64,000 bases of DNA, taken from positions 62,001-126,000 of the forward strand of contig CAJWPC010000002.1 in assembly GCA_913045225.1 (NCBI GenBank). The letters run 5' to 3'. A model generated the notes under the pieces. It saw only the letters and a program-made list of their open reading frames with translations. It was not told the DNA's origin and made no database searches. A program made the position numbers and the translations under genes. The stretch's first letter is position 1; the number at the start of each line of letters is the position of its first letter. This DNA is from an uncultured Rhodobiaceae bacterium. GTDB taxonomy: Bacteria; Pseudomonadota; Alphaproteobacteria; Rhizobiales; TMED25. Positions 50,030 to 60,529 of this stretch are shown piece by piece.

Positions 50030-53000
50030 TTATTCCCTCTCAATTTCAAGCAGTGACTTTGTATCATTTCGTCTAGGGTGCCACAATTTTCTTTCTATGG
50101 CATCTATGAATTTTATCTTTATGTCATTTAGTGCATCTGGATTGTAGTATTTAATAAACTCATAGACATTTTCATCAGCAATATATGACTCAAATAATAA
50201 ATCAAAATGATGATTTTTGACTAATCCAGTTGTTGCCTGATAGGCATATAAGTAATCTAGGGTCGCAAGTAACTCGAAAGCACCCTTGTAGCCATGTTTC
50301 ATTATACTTTTTATCCATTTTGGATTTGTAGCTCTACCTCTAACTATTTTCCCAATTTCTTGATCTAATGTGCCTATCTTTAAATTATTTGGATTTGAGT
50401 GATCGTTATGGTAATAAATTGGTTTATTTCCAGATAAACTCTCTACGGCCGCACCCATTCCTCCATGAAATTGGTAATAATCGTCCGAGTCCAGAATATC
50501 GTGTTCTCGATTATCTTGATTTTGAACAACAGCTTGTAACCTCTCGAGCCTCATTGTGAGTATTTTTTTATTTTCATAGCCATAGTTATCCGTTCCGTAG
50601 GCGTATGATCCCCAGTTTATGTAATTCTCTGCGAGATCACTTGTGGATTTCCAGACTCCTTCATCAATCATAGATTGAAGTCCTGCCCCATAGGAACCTG
50701 GCATCGATGAAAATATTCGATACGTGGCTAGCCGATCAATCTCTGGGCTCTTTAGCTTCTCCTTTTTAAAAAATTCTCGATCTTTATTGAATGCAAATTT
50801 TATCGGGTTTAGACTATCATCTTCATCGAGTAAAGCAATCTCTCGAATTGCTTGATCAAATAGATCAATTAGGTTAGGAAATGCATCCCTGAAAAATCCA
50901 GATATTCTTAATGTAACATCTATGCGGGGCCTTTTTAGTATGTTCACAGGTACGATTTCATATCCGCAAACTCTTCCTGATGTATTATCCCATTTTGGTT
51001 TTGCTCCAATTAATGCAAGAGCTTGCGATATGTCATCTCCACCTGTTCTCATATTAGATGTCCCCCATGCTGATAAGCCAAAGTGAGTTGGGTAATACCC
51101 CTTTTTTTTGTGAAAATCTGATATCATTAATTCGGCTGAGCGTTTGCCAATATTCCAAGCCATGCGTGTTGGCAGTGATCGCATATCAATAGAGTAGAAG
51201 TTTTTACCAGTTGGAAATACCTCAATTTTACCCCTGGTGGGTGCTCCTGAAGGACCTGGGTGTAGAAATTTTCCATCCAGGAGTGTAACTATACCGGCAT
51301 GCTCCTTCTTGCCAGAGATTTTTATCGACGGCACAATTTCAGTTTTAATATTTTCGAGAACATCCATGGTGTTGGTCCAGCTTTGTGGTATGATTGCTTT
51401 TTCAAGCAGTATATCTTCAGAGAGTATTCTCAACCTCTCAATTGTATCAGCATTTGTTCGCCACGCCCCATCAATCACATTTTGAAGTTGATTATTTTTA
51501 TCTCCAGTATATGTGTCACTTAATTTACATTCATTTATACTTAATTTTATGCCTATATCATCAGCTATGGCCTGAGTGATGGCTTTATTTTCTCCAAGAC
51601 CATTTTTCCTTGAAGTTTTTGATATACTCATAACTAAATTTATTAATTCCTGCCCCTTTGGTGATTTTCCAAAAATATGTAATCCATCTCTAATTTGTAG
51701 TTCTTTCAGTTCGCATAAGTATGTATCTATTTTATTAAGTTTTGTCTCAGTTGTGTCATTATCGTCAATTAGTGTATCAGAATATAGCCCAGTCGATTGT
51801 GTTAGCTCAATTATTTCATGCTCAATATTATGCGCTCTGATTGGATCTGTTTGAAAGCATTCGTAATATTCATCTAATAAAAGTTCAATTTGAATTAGCT
51901 CATCATAAGTATCTGCATTCGTGAGAGGCGGTGTGAGATGATCAACAATAACAGCAGCATTTCGTCTCTTTGCTTGAGTACCCTCGCCCGGGTCATTTAC
52001 GATAAATGGATAAATTAGTGGGGTTGGACCCAAAATAAGGTCTGGATAACAATTTTGACTCAGTGATAATGATTTTCCAGGAAGCCATTCAAGATTGCCA
52101 TGTTTACCAAATTGAATAATTGCATGGGCTTTAAACTTATATTTTACCCAAAAGTAAAATGCAAAATATGAGTGTGGGGGTACCAAGTCTGGACTATGAT
52201 ATGAGTTCTTTGGGTCTATATTATATCCTCGAGACGGTTGAATTCCTAGCGATAAGTTTCCAAATTTTTGTATAGGTAAAATGATATTTTTCCCGCGTGT
52301 AAATGGATCTTTTTCTATTGAGCCCCACTTCTTATTTATTGCGCTTTGAATATTTTTCGGCAAATCCTCAAAATAATTCTTATAGTCATCCAGTGATAAA
52401 TATTTATTAGTTTTTAATTTGATTTTCTCATGTGAGTTGGTTTGACCAGAAATTAACTTTTTCATCAATTCATCTGAATTACTCGGAAAATTGTGGATTT
52501 TATAATTAAGTTTCTTTAATTTTTTAATCAGATGAACAATACTACTTGGTGTGTCGAGCCCAACTCCATTTGCAATTCGAGAGTCCTTATTTGGATAGTT
52601 TGCAAGGGTAATAAATATATTTTTCTTTTCATTTGAAGTAACGGATAGTTTGCTCCAGTTTTTTACTAAATTACATATATAATTAATTCCAAAATCATGT
52701 GGAATATATTCTAAGAGCTTTGTTTGGGTTATTTTATCGAAACTAATCTCCTCTTTGAAGGCAATTGTTTTTGTTATAATTCTGCCATCAATTTCAGGCA
52801 ATGAAATACTCATAATGATGTCTCGATTATTTAATCCTTTGCTTGAGTGTTGCCATTCATGTTCAGACATACTGGATAGAATTACCTGAAACACAGGCCT
52901 ACGAGCATCATCAAAAATGGTTTTGGATGATGATATTCCGCTTAGAGAGAACCCTGTAAGATTTATAACTGAAATTGGGTTATACTTTTTTAATAGGAAA

Positions 53001-53749
53001 CGTGTAACGTCTCGGTTTTTTTTATCTTTGAAACTTTTTGAGTGTATTGGTATACAATTATAGTCTTTTTCAAGTGCTGTAATAAGTGCGTCAATTACCT
53101 CTGTTTGCCCGCTTTGAAGGAGGGCGCTATAGAATGTGATGGCAATCACTGGTCTCTTTTTGATACGCCATTTTGTTTGGAGAGTTTCTGCATTTATTTC
53201 ATTAAAATCTGGCCAATAGATACCAACTGAGCTAATTTTTTTTGCAGCTGGGGGTTTTCTTATACCGCTGTTGAGATATAAAATATACTTAAGTAAATTG
53301 ACACCATTCTCAGGTCCACCTTCAATAAAATACGACCATATATTTCTGTAATCATTCCCCTTTATCGACGACATTGCAAATAATTGCTCATCAAATTTAT
53401 CATCACCTGGTAAAAAGATAATCCTGTATTCCTTCTTCATTTGGTCTGCAAGAATTTGATCGACACCATAGCTCCAGTAGTTTCTGCCACCCAAAATTCT
53501 TACAATCACAATCTTCGCCTTTGATAAAGTTTCTTTAATGTAACTGTCAACAGCACTATTATCATTGAGATTGAGAATATTTTGTAATCTTACAGACGGT
53601 CGCCCTTTTATTTTTTTAAGAGATTTTGATAGCAGCGTGATTTCAGTATCCGCTGAGGTTAGAAATATTATGTCAGCGGGCGATTGTTTATTTTCATGTC
53701 CATGAGGTCCATTATTTGTGATAAATGATTTATTGTTTATCAAATGCAT
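50030..53749 (-). CDS. cobN: Cobaltochelatase subunit CobN
   Basis: 1239 aa; AIIQFGKHGNLEWLPGKSLSLSQNCYPDLILGPTPLIYPFIVNDPGEGTQAKRRNAAVIVDHLTPPLT. Confidence 0.97.
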   Translation of the reverse strand: MHLINNKSFITNNGPHGHENKQSPADIIFLTSADTEITLLSKSLKKIKGRPSVRLQNILNLNDNSAVDSYIKETLSKAKIVIVRILGGRNYWSYGVDQILADQMKKEYRIIFLPGDDKFDEQLFAMSSIKGNDYRNIWSYFIEGGPENGVNLLKYILYLNSGIRKPPAAKKISSVGIYWPDFNEINAETLQTKWRIKKRPVIAITFYSALLQSGQTEVIDALITALEKDYNCIPIHSKSFKDKKNRDVTRFLLKKYNPISVINLTGFSLSGISSSKTIFDDARRPVFQVILSSMSEHEWQHSSKGLNNRDIIMSISLPEIDGRIITKTIAFKEEISFDKITQTKLLEYIPHDFGINYICNLVKNWSKLSVTSNEKKNIFITLANYPNKDSRIANGVGLDTPSSIVHLIKKLKKLNYKIHNFPSNSDELMKKLISGQTNSHEKIKLKTNKYLSLDDYKNYFEDLPKNIQSAINKKWGSIEKDPFTRGKNIILPIQKFGNLSLGIQPSRGYNIDPKNSYHSPDLVPPHSYFAFYFWVKYKFKAHAIIQFGKHGNLEWLPGKSLSLSQNCYPDLILGPTPLIYPFIVNDPGEGTQAKRRNAAVIVDHLTPPLTNADTYDELIQIELLLDEYYECFQTDPIRAHNIEHEIIELTQSTGLYSDTLIDDNDTTETKLNKIDTYLCELKELQIRDGLHIFGKSPKGQELINLVMSISKTSRKNGLGENKAITQAIADDIGIKLSINECKLSDTYTGDKNNQLQNVIDGAWRTNADTIERLRILSEDILLEKAIIPQSWTNTMDVLENIKTEIVPSIKISGKKEHAGIVTLLDGKFLHPGPSGAPTRGKIEVFPTGKNFYSIDMRSLPTRMAWNIGKRSAELMISDFHKKKGYYPTHFGLSAWGTSNMRTGGDDISQALALIGAKPKWDNTSGRVCGYEIVPVNILKRPRIDVTLRISGFFRDAFPNLIDLFDQAIREIALLDEDDSLNPIKFAFNKDREFFKKEKLKSPEIDRLATYRIFSSMPGSYGAGLQSMIDEGVWKSTSDLAENYINWGSYAYGTDNYGYENKKILTMRLERLQAVVQNQDNREHDILDSDDYYQFHGGMGAAVESLSGNKPIYYHNDHSNPNNLKIGTLDQEIGKIVRGRATNPKWIKSIMKHGYKGAFELLATLDYLYAYQATTGLVKNHHFDLLFESYIADENVYEFIKYYNPDALNDIKIKFIDAIERKLWHPRRNDTKSLLEIERE

Positions 53750-54295
53750 TTATTTGATCCTGATACCTATTCCAGCTGTCACCTTATAGACACTATCACA
53801 AATTTTTGCTGTGTCTTGGTTAAGCTTACCGTTGTGTTTTTGGAATTCTCGCGTTTCTTTATTCGCAGATATCACGCTTTCACCAAGATCATTTGTAACT
53901 AGAATGATGGTGGCATCAGTATTGGTTGCAAGAAAATTTATCAGTTTTTCTGTGTTGTAATCAAGGTCAGCTTTATGGAAAATTAAGTTTGATAACCAAG
54001 TTGTAAGACATTCAATTAAAACTATTATATTAGTTTCTTCAATCTCCATAATGCGAGAGACAATGTCAATTTGCTCTTCAATTGTTGTCCAGTCTTTGGG
54101 TCGTCTGTCTTGATGTATTTTTATTTTTTCATACATCTCATCATCGGTTATTGGCGCTGTTGCAAGATAATAAATTTTTGAATTCTTACTAACTTTACAT
54201 ACGTCTTTTACTATTTGCTCGGCAAAAGAAGATTTACCTGAGCTAATTCCGCCAATGACTAGATAGTTGGGCATAATAATAACGTTAATACTCAA
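53750..54295 (-). CDS. cobU: Adenosylcobinamide kinase / guanylyltransferase
   Basis: YLVIGGISSGKSSFAEQIV, YLATAPITDDEMYEKIKIHQDRRPKDWTTIEEQ, ECLTTWLSNLIF. Confidence 0.94.
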   Translation of the reverse strand: MSINVIIMPNYLVIGGISSGKSSFAEQIVKDVCKVSKNSKIYYLATAPITDDEMYEKIKIHQDRRPKDWTTIEEQIDIVSRIMEIEETNIIVLIECLTTWLSNLIFHKADLDYNTEKLINFLATNTDATIILVTNDLGESVISANKETREFQKHNGKLNQDTAKICDSVYKVTAGIGIRIK

Positions 54296-54363
54296 TAAAA
54301 AATTTATGTTTTATACTTTATTAAGTTTATATTTTATTTAAAATTGAATAAACAACAAACTAG

Positions 54364-55755
54364 GTGGATATGATGTTTAATATTGCAAAAGTCTTGGCAG
54401 ATATAGAAGCAGATAGTGATCAAAATATTGACTTACTGGTAGACCTACTAAAAATAAAATCTATATCAACGATACCTGATTATGCAGATGAATGCTATCA
54501 AGCCGCAGGTTGGCTCAAAGCATTCTTGGATAGTTTTGGAATGGACGCAATAATCTATGAATCTGAGGGACATCCAATAGTCTTTTCGGACTATCAAACC
54601 TCACGACCAGAAGCTAAAACAATTTTGTTCTATGGGCATTATGATGTTCAGCCAGTTGATCCTGTTAGCTTATGGGACTCTGACCCCTTTGATCCCGTTT
54701 TATCTTCAATTGATAATGAGCCTTGCATCATAGCCAGAGGGGCCAGCGATGATAAAGGTCAGTTATTAACTTTTCTAATTGCACTGAAATATATCAAGAA
54801 TGAAGTTGGAGAGCTTCCCTTCTCCTTGAAAATCATTCTAGAAGGAGAGGAAGAGTGTGGATCCAAAACGCTGCCAATTTTCCTAGAGGATTATAAGGAT
54901 AAGTTATCAGCGGATATTGCATATGTTTGTGATACAGGAATGTGGGACAAAGATACTCCCGCAATCACAAGAAGCCTCCGAGGCCTTCTGTCTGAGGAAT
55001 TTAAAATAATAGGACCTGATCGTGATCTTCACTCTGGAGAATTTGGAGGAGTGGCATGGAATCCAATCAGAATAATCACTAAGATTTTATCGGATGTTTA
55101 TGATGACGAAGGAAAAGTAACTATACCCAATTTCTATGATGGCGTTAATGAAGTAAACGAGAATATTATCAACAGCTGGAAAAAATTGACTTTTAATGAA
55201 ACTGAATATTTGAATAAAATTGGTCAAAAATCTTCGTCTGGAGAAACTGGAAGATCAATTTTTGAAAAGACATGGTCCAGACCAACCTTTGAGATAAATG
55301 GTATATTTGGTGGTTACACAGATGAAGGTACGAAAACTGTAATTCCATCGGAAGCAAATGCAAAACTTACTTGCAGACTAGTCGGTAATCAGGACCCTGA
55401 AAAGATCTTAGAGAATATTCATAAATACATTAAATGCAGTTTACCTGATGGCGTGCAGGTAATTTTCGGTGGGGCTGACCATTGCCGGGCTATCGAGTTC
55501 GACACAGATAGTTATTATTTTCAATCTGCTTCAGATGCCATTGAAGAGGAGTGGGGAGTGAGTCCTGTTTTTACCGGAGGTGGTGGTTCAATCCCCGTGG
55601 TTGAAGCATTCAAGACTTTACTCAATATGGACACAGTCTTGATCGGGTTTGCTCTGGATGATGATCGTATTCATAGCCCCAATGAAAAATATAATATCTC
55701 TTCATATGTGAAGGGGATTAAAACTTGGGCAAGAGTTATTGCAAAATATCAATAG
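54364..55755 (+). CDS. M20 family metallopeptidase (dipeptidase)
   Basis: ILFYGHYDVQPVDPVSLWDSDPFDP, ARGASDDKGQLLTFLIALK, LEGEEECGSKTL. Confidence 0.93.
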   Translation: MDMMFNIAKVLADIEADSDQNIDLLVDLLKIKSISTIPDYADECYQAAGWLKAFLDSFGMDAIIYESEGHPIVFSDYQTSRPEAKTILFYGHYDVQPVDPVSLWDSDPFDPVLSSIDNEPCIIARGASDDKGQLLTFLIALKYIKNEVGELPFSLKIILEGEEECGSKTLPIFLEDYKDKLSADIAYVCDTGMWDKDTPAITRSLRGLLSEEFKIIGPDRDLHSGEFGGVAWNPIRIITKILSDVYDDEGKVTIPNFYDGVNEVNENIINSWKKLTFNETEYLNKIGQKSSSGETGRSIFEKTWSRPTFEINGIFGGYTDEGTKTVIPSEANAKLTCRLVGNQDPEKILENIHKYIKCSLPDGVQVIFGGADHCRAIEFDTDSYYFQSASDAIEEEWGVSPVFTGGGGSIPVVEAFKTLLNMDTVLIGFALDDDRIHSPNEKYNISSYVKGIKTWARVIAKYQ

Positions 55756-56429
55756 TATTTCCCTTCAATAATATTACGTACATCACTTAAATCTGATATC
55801 CAATAATCAGGATCTACACCCTCTATTTTTTCGTCAAAGTAACCAAAGTCTACACATGCGCATCGGACATTGCAGTTTTTTGCAGTTAAAATATCAGTTG
55901 TTGTATCACCAACCATTAGAGTATCATTGGGCTTGATGTTAAATTTACTCATAAGACTCAAGAGGGGTAATGGATTGGGTTTGCTCTGTGAAAGTGTATC
56001 TCCACCAATTATTTCATCAAAGTAATCACTAATTCTAAGTTTACTGAGTACTAATTTTGCCAATTCTTCAGGCTTGTTGGTACAAATACTAACAATAAAG
56101 TCATTCTCTTGTAACCATGATAATAATTTGTTAGCACCCGGATAGGGCCGGCTTTTTTTGGATATATTTTTCTTATAAATTTTTAAAAATTGTGAAATTA
56201 AGTTATCCAATTCGTCTTTCGGCAGTTCTATTTTGTTATATTCCAGATGTTTCTTTATGAAGTACTCTCCACCCTTTCCAATAAACTTTCGAGATGTTTC
56301 ATAGTCTAATTTCACTTCAATAATTTCTTTTATCACTTGCCAGGCGGACTCTATTAGATCTGGAGCGGTGTCAATTAATGTTCCATCAAGGTCAAAAACA
56401 ACCATTTTTTGCCGTACGCGCTTAATCAT
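55749..56429 (-). CDS. gph: Phosphoglycolate phosphatase-like HAD hydrolase
   Basis: VFDLDGTLIDTAPDLIES, SICTNKPEELAKLVLSKL, MVGDTTTDILTAKN. Confidence 0.88.
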   Translation of the reverse strand: MIKRVRQKMVVFDLDGTLIDTAPDLIESAWQVIKEIIEVKLDYETSRKFIGKGGEYFIKKHLEYNKIELPKDELDNLISQFLKIYKKNISKKSRPYPGANKLLSWLQENDFIVSICTNKPEELAKLVLSKLRISDYFDEIIGGDTLSQSKPNPLPLLSLMSKFNIKPNDTLMVGDTTTDILTAKNCNVRCACVDFGYFDEKIEGVDPDYWISDLSDVRNIIEGKYY

Positions 56430-56504
56430 TTTAAATTACTTTTCTTTTTATATATGTTAAAAATATTAATATATAAATGTATCATTTGGTCCAATTAATT
56501 TCTA

Positions 56505-57203
56505 ATGACTACACAACAAAAAAAAATTAATGCAGCGAAAATGGCCCTGAAAAGAATCAGGCCTGGAATGTGTGTTGGACTAGGTACGGGATCAACCGCA
56601 AATGAGTTCATAAATTTACTTGGTCAGGAAAAGCAATTATTAAAAACACTAAGATACGCGAGTTCATCCATCCAAACTGAGATGTTCGCAAAGAATTACT
56701 CAATTATTTGTGAAGACATTGACCAATTTGATCAACTAGATCTTACAGTTGACGGCGCAGATGAAGTTAGCAGACATGGTGATATGATAAAGGGTGGCGG
56801 TGGAGCGTTGCTGAGAGAGAAAATGCTTGCATCTATTTCGAAAGACTATCTTATAATTGTTGATGACACAAAAATGGTTGAGTATCTGGGTAAATTTCCG
56901 CTGCCTGTGGAGATAATAAATTTTTCGCCCAATACGACAATTAATCTATTAAAAAGAGCATTCAAAACATGCAACTTAGACCCAGAAATAGTAATTAGGG
57001 TAAATGGCGATGGTTCTAATGCAATTACAGATGGTGGTAATATAATCCTTGATTGCCATTGCGGAGAGATTTCAGATCCAAATTTATTAAAGAAAAAAAT
57101 TGAGGAGATTCCAAATGTCATTACAAGTGGGTTTTTCTTAAATATGTTAAATTCTGTTTTTGTTGGTGATGAGAAAGGCTCTACCGAGGTTTTTTTTGAA
57201 TGA
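56505..57203 (+). CDS. rpiA: Ribose-5-phosphate isomerase A
   Basis: CVGLGTGSTANEFI, LDLTVDGADEVSRHGDMIKGGGGALLREKMLAS. Confidence 0.96.
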   Translation: MTTQQKKINAAKMALKRIRPGMCVGLGTGSTANEFINLLGQEKQLLKTLRYASSSIQTEMFAKNYSIICEDIDQFDQLDLTVDGADEVSRHGDMIKGGGGALLREKMLASISKDYLIIVDDTKMVEYLGKFPLPVEIINFSPNTTINLLKRAFKTCNLDPEIVIRVNGDGSNAITDGGNIILDCHCGEISDPNLLKKKIEEIPNVITSGFFLNMLNSVFVGDEKGSTEVFFE

Positions 57204-57700
57204 GCGAACTTCAATTGCAAAGAGTGAAGTTATTGAGATTATTTCTATTGATAGTGTTCATATTTCTTACTATTAATTCACCGCTACACTCGGAAGAATT
57301 CGAAAAAAAAGTGAGGGAGCATGTTATTAAATACTATGTAAATGATATATTTTTTGACGTTCAGGAACAAATTAAACAAAAAATTAAATATGACTTTAAA
57401 AATCAGGAAATAAATATAAAGTCTGAAGATCTTGATAAAATTGCGAATATAATCTCATATAATATTGCTGAGACTTTAGAAGAGTTTGTACCCGACGTAG
57501 CAACAAAAATTATGATGAAATATTATACTGAAAATGAAATTGGTATTCTGAACGACCTATACGCAACTAAGACTGATGATGATTTAAGTTTTGCAAAAAA
57601 AAATTACTACTTTCAAAGAGAGCTTAATGCAACCATAATGACATACCTATATAATAACATTGAAAGTATGATTGAGAGTGAGTTAACATATACTGAATAG
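57200..57700 (+). CDS. DUF2059-like secreted protein
   Basis: N-terminal signal-like segment; ATKIMMKYYTENEIGILNDLYAT resembles the DUF2059 core. Confidence 0.6.
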   Translation: MSELQLQRVKLLRLFLLIVFIFLTINSPLHSEEFEKKVREHVIKYYVNDIFFDVQEQIKQKIKYDFKNQEINIKSEDLDKIANIISYNIAETLEEFVPDVATKIMMKYYTENEIGILNDLYATKTDDDLSFAKKNYYFQRELNATIMTYLYNNIESMIESELTYTE

Positions 57701-57716
57701 CGGTAAACACACAACA

Positions 57717-59084
57717 ATGAAAAATACAAACACAGATTTTGATTTATTTGTCATCGGAGCTGGGTCCGGCGGCGTAAGAGCTGCCAGACTTGCATCACAG
57801 TCAGGTGCAAAGGTCTGTATTGCTGAAAAGGATAGAATAGGCGGTACGTGTGTTATTAGAGGGTGTGTACCAAAGAAATTTTTTAGCTATAGTAGTAAGT
57901 TTTCCAAGCATAATGCTGTAGCTAAAAGCTATGGATGGTATCATGAAGAAACAACATTCTCCTGGGATAAATTAATGGAGAATAAAAATAAACAAATTGA
58001 GAAGTTAAGTAATATATATCGCTCCAATTTAGAAAAGGCTGGCGTAAAGATTTTTGAGTCGGAGGCAAGCATTATTGGATCAAATATCGTTAGACTCTCC
58101 AACGGAGATGAATATCATGCAAAAAAAATATTAATTGCAACAGGTGCAAAACCAAATTTCCCTGATATTAAAGGTGCGAAATACGGCATATCATCAGATG
58201 ATTTTTTCGAGTTAGAGACACTTCCGCAAAAGATAATAGTTGTTGGTGGCGGTTATATTGCACTTGAATTTTCGTCGATTATTTCAGGTTTAGGTAGTAA
58301 GTGTGATTTGCTCTATCGCGGTGAAAAATTATTAAAGGGTTTTGATCAAGATATTAGTAGAATTATTACACAAGAATTGCAGTCCGAAAAATGTAATGTG
58401 AAATTAAATACAGATGTTATTGAAATAACTAAGAATAAAAATCAGTTTGAGGTATTAACAAATGATGGTGAACGTCTTAAGGCTGACTTGGTATTATTTG
58501 CAACAGGAAGAGTCGCGAACGTTGATTGCATAAATAAAGATTTAAAAATTAAAATTAATCCGAATAATAGCGTGTGTGTAAATAAGAAATATCAAACAAC
58601 AATACCAAGTATATTTGCGGTTGGCGATGTTTCAAATAGTGATCATTTGACGCCAGTTGCAATAAGAGAAGCTATGATTTTTGCGAGAAATGAATTTGAA
58701 AAAGACAATGGTAACTATGTTATCGAAAATATCCCAACAGCAGTATTTTCGAGTCCAGAAATTGGGACTGTTGGGCTTAACGAGGATCAGGCTTTAAAAA
58801 AATACAAAAAAATAGATATATATACATCATCATTTAGACCCCTTTATTACACACTATCAGATATCAATATTAGAACTTACATTAAATTGATTATAGATAA
58901 TAAGTCTCAAAGATTGGTCGGCTTTCATATGGTTGGGGATGACGCTGCAGAGATTACACAAATAATCTCCACACTAATTAATAAAAAAATCAATAAAAGT
59001 GATTTAGATAACACAATCCCTCTTCACCCATCAACGTCAGAAGAAATTATGACGATGAGAGATATGGTAACGAAGGAAATATAA
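57717..59084 (+). CDS. gor: Glutathione-disulfide reductase
   Basis: DLFVIGAGSGGVRAARLASQSGAKVCIAEKDRIGGTCVIRGCVPKKFFSYSS; PLHPSTSEEIMTM. Confidence 0.95.
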   Translation: MKNTNTDFDLFVIGAGSGGVRAARLASQSGAKVCIAEKDRIGGTCVIRGCVPKKFFSYSSKFSKHNAVAKSYGWYHEETTFSWDKLMENKNKQIEKLSNIYRSNLEKAGVKIFESEASIIGSNIVRLSNGDEYHAKKILIATGAKPNFPDIKGAKYGISSDDFFELETLPQKIIVVGGGYIALEFSSIISGLGSKCDLLYRGEKLLKGFDQDISRIITQELQSEKCNVKLNTDVIEITKNKNQFEVLTNDGERLKADLVLFATGRVANVDCINKDLKIKINPNNSVCVNKKYQTTIPSIFAVGDVSNSDHLTPVAIREAMIFARNEFEKDNGNYVIENIPTAVFSSPEIGTVGLNEDQALKKYKKIDIYTSSFRPLYYTLSDINIRTYIKLIIDNKSQRLVGFHMVGDDAAEITQIISTLINKKINKSDLDNTIPLHPSTSEEIMTMRDMVTKEI

Positions 59085-59159
59085 AAAATATATTATTTAC
59101 GAATATTAATAGCTTGTTATCACAAGTAGCATTATATATATATTAAACGGAATTTATTT

Positions 59160-60518
59160 ATGGAGAAATCTATGCAAAATTGGTCACCTTCAAGTTGGAG
59201 AGAGAAACCTATCAGGCATGTGCCAGTCTATGGGCATGAGGTACACCTTCATGAAGTTGAAAAAACTATTGCAACTTATCCACCACTTGTTTTTGCTGGG
59301 GAAGCAAGAGATCTAAAAGAAAAGCTTGCTTTAGCGAGCCAAGGAAAAGCGTTTTTGCTCCAGGGTGGTGACTGTGCTGAGTCCTTTGCAGAACATAATC
59401 CAGATAACATTAGGGATATTTTTAGATTATTCCTACAAATGTCAGCTGTTTTAATATTTGCGACGTCACTACCTGTAATAAAAGTTGGTAGAATTGCAGG
59501 ACAATTTGCAAAGCCAAGATCCTCTGACACAGAAGAAGCAAATGGTGAAGAGCTTATAAGCTACAGAGGTGATATTATTAATGGTATTGAATTTGACAAA
59601 GCTGCTCGTAACCCCGATCCTGAAAGACTCTTGAAGTCATATAGGCAATCGGCAGCAACTGTAAATCTACTAAGGGCATTTTCTCAAGGCGGATATGCTG
59701 ATTTGGAGAGAGTTCATAGTTGGACGCTTGATTTTCTTGAAAATTCTCCAATTGGGGAAAAATACTCTGATTTAGCAGAGCAAATCTCAAAATCATTGGG
59801 GTTCATGAGGGCCTGTGGTATCACTCCTGAGTCAGTCCCCCAATTAAGAACAACAGATTTGTATACAAGTCATGAGGCTTTATTGCTTGGCTATGAAGAA
59901 TCAATGACAAGAGTCGATTCAATAACCGATGATTGGTATGCAACATCAGGTCACATGGTTTGGATTGGTGATCGAACAAGAGATCCAAAGGAAGCTCATG
60001 TTGAGTATTGTAGGGGGATCAATAATCCCCTTGGAATAAAATGTGGACCATCCCTTGATCCTGAAACCTTAATTACTTTGTTAGATATTCTTAATCCAAC
60101 TAATGAGCCAGGAAGGATAACCCTCATTGCCAGATTTGGGCATGAAAATGTAGAAAAACATTTACCAGGATTTATAGATATAGTTAAAAAAGAAGATAGA
60201 AGCGTTTTATGGTCTTGTGATCCAATGCATGGCAATACAATTAAATCTGAGTCAGGGTTCAAGACTCGCCCATTTGAACTTATAATGAATGAAGTCAGGA
60301 ATTATATGAAAATTCATAAGGATAAAGGCTCTTTTCCTGGCGGAATACACATTGAAATGACTGGTAAAAATGTTACGGAGTGTGTAGGCGGAGCTGTTCC
60401 AATCAGAGATGAAGATTTATCAAGTAGATATCACACGCACTGTGATCCAAGATTAAATGCAGATCAGGCCTTAGAATTGGCATTCTTAGTCGCTGATGAA
60501 TTGAGCTCGACATTGTAA
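59160..60518 (+). CDS. 3-deoxy-7-phosphoheptulonate synthase class II
   Basis: [68 protein letters not shown]. Confidence 0.96.
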   Translation: MEKSMQNWSPSSWREKPIRHVPVYGHEVHLHEVEKTIATYPPLVFAGEARDLKEKLALASQGKAFLLQGGDCAESFAEHNPDNIRDIFRLFLQMSAVLIFATSLPVIKVGRIAGQFAKPRSSDTEEANGEELISYRGDIINGIEFDKAARNPDPERLLKSYRQSAATVNLLRAFSQGGYADLERVHSWTLDFLENSPIGEKYSDLAEQISKSLGFMRACGITPESVPQLRTTDLYTSHEALLLGYEESMTRVDSITDDWYATSGHMVWIGDRTRDPKEAHVEYCRGINNPLGIKCGPSLDPETLITLLDILNPTNEPGRITLIARFGHENVEKHLPGFIDIVKKEDRSVLWSCDPMHGNTIKSESGFKTRPFELIMNEVRNYMKIHKDKGSFPGGIHIEMTGKNVTECVGGAVPIRDEDLSSRYHTHCDPRLNADQALELAFLVADELSSTL

Positions 60519-60529
60519 AAATATTGCTC

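Noticed and set aside
51237-51854. Several plus-strand ORFs within cobN
   Set aside because: Antisense to strongly supported cobN frame.
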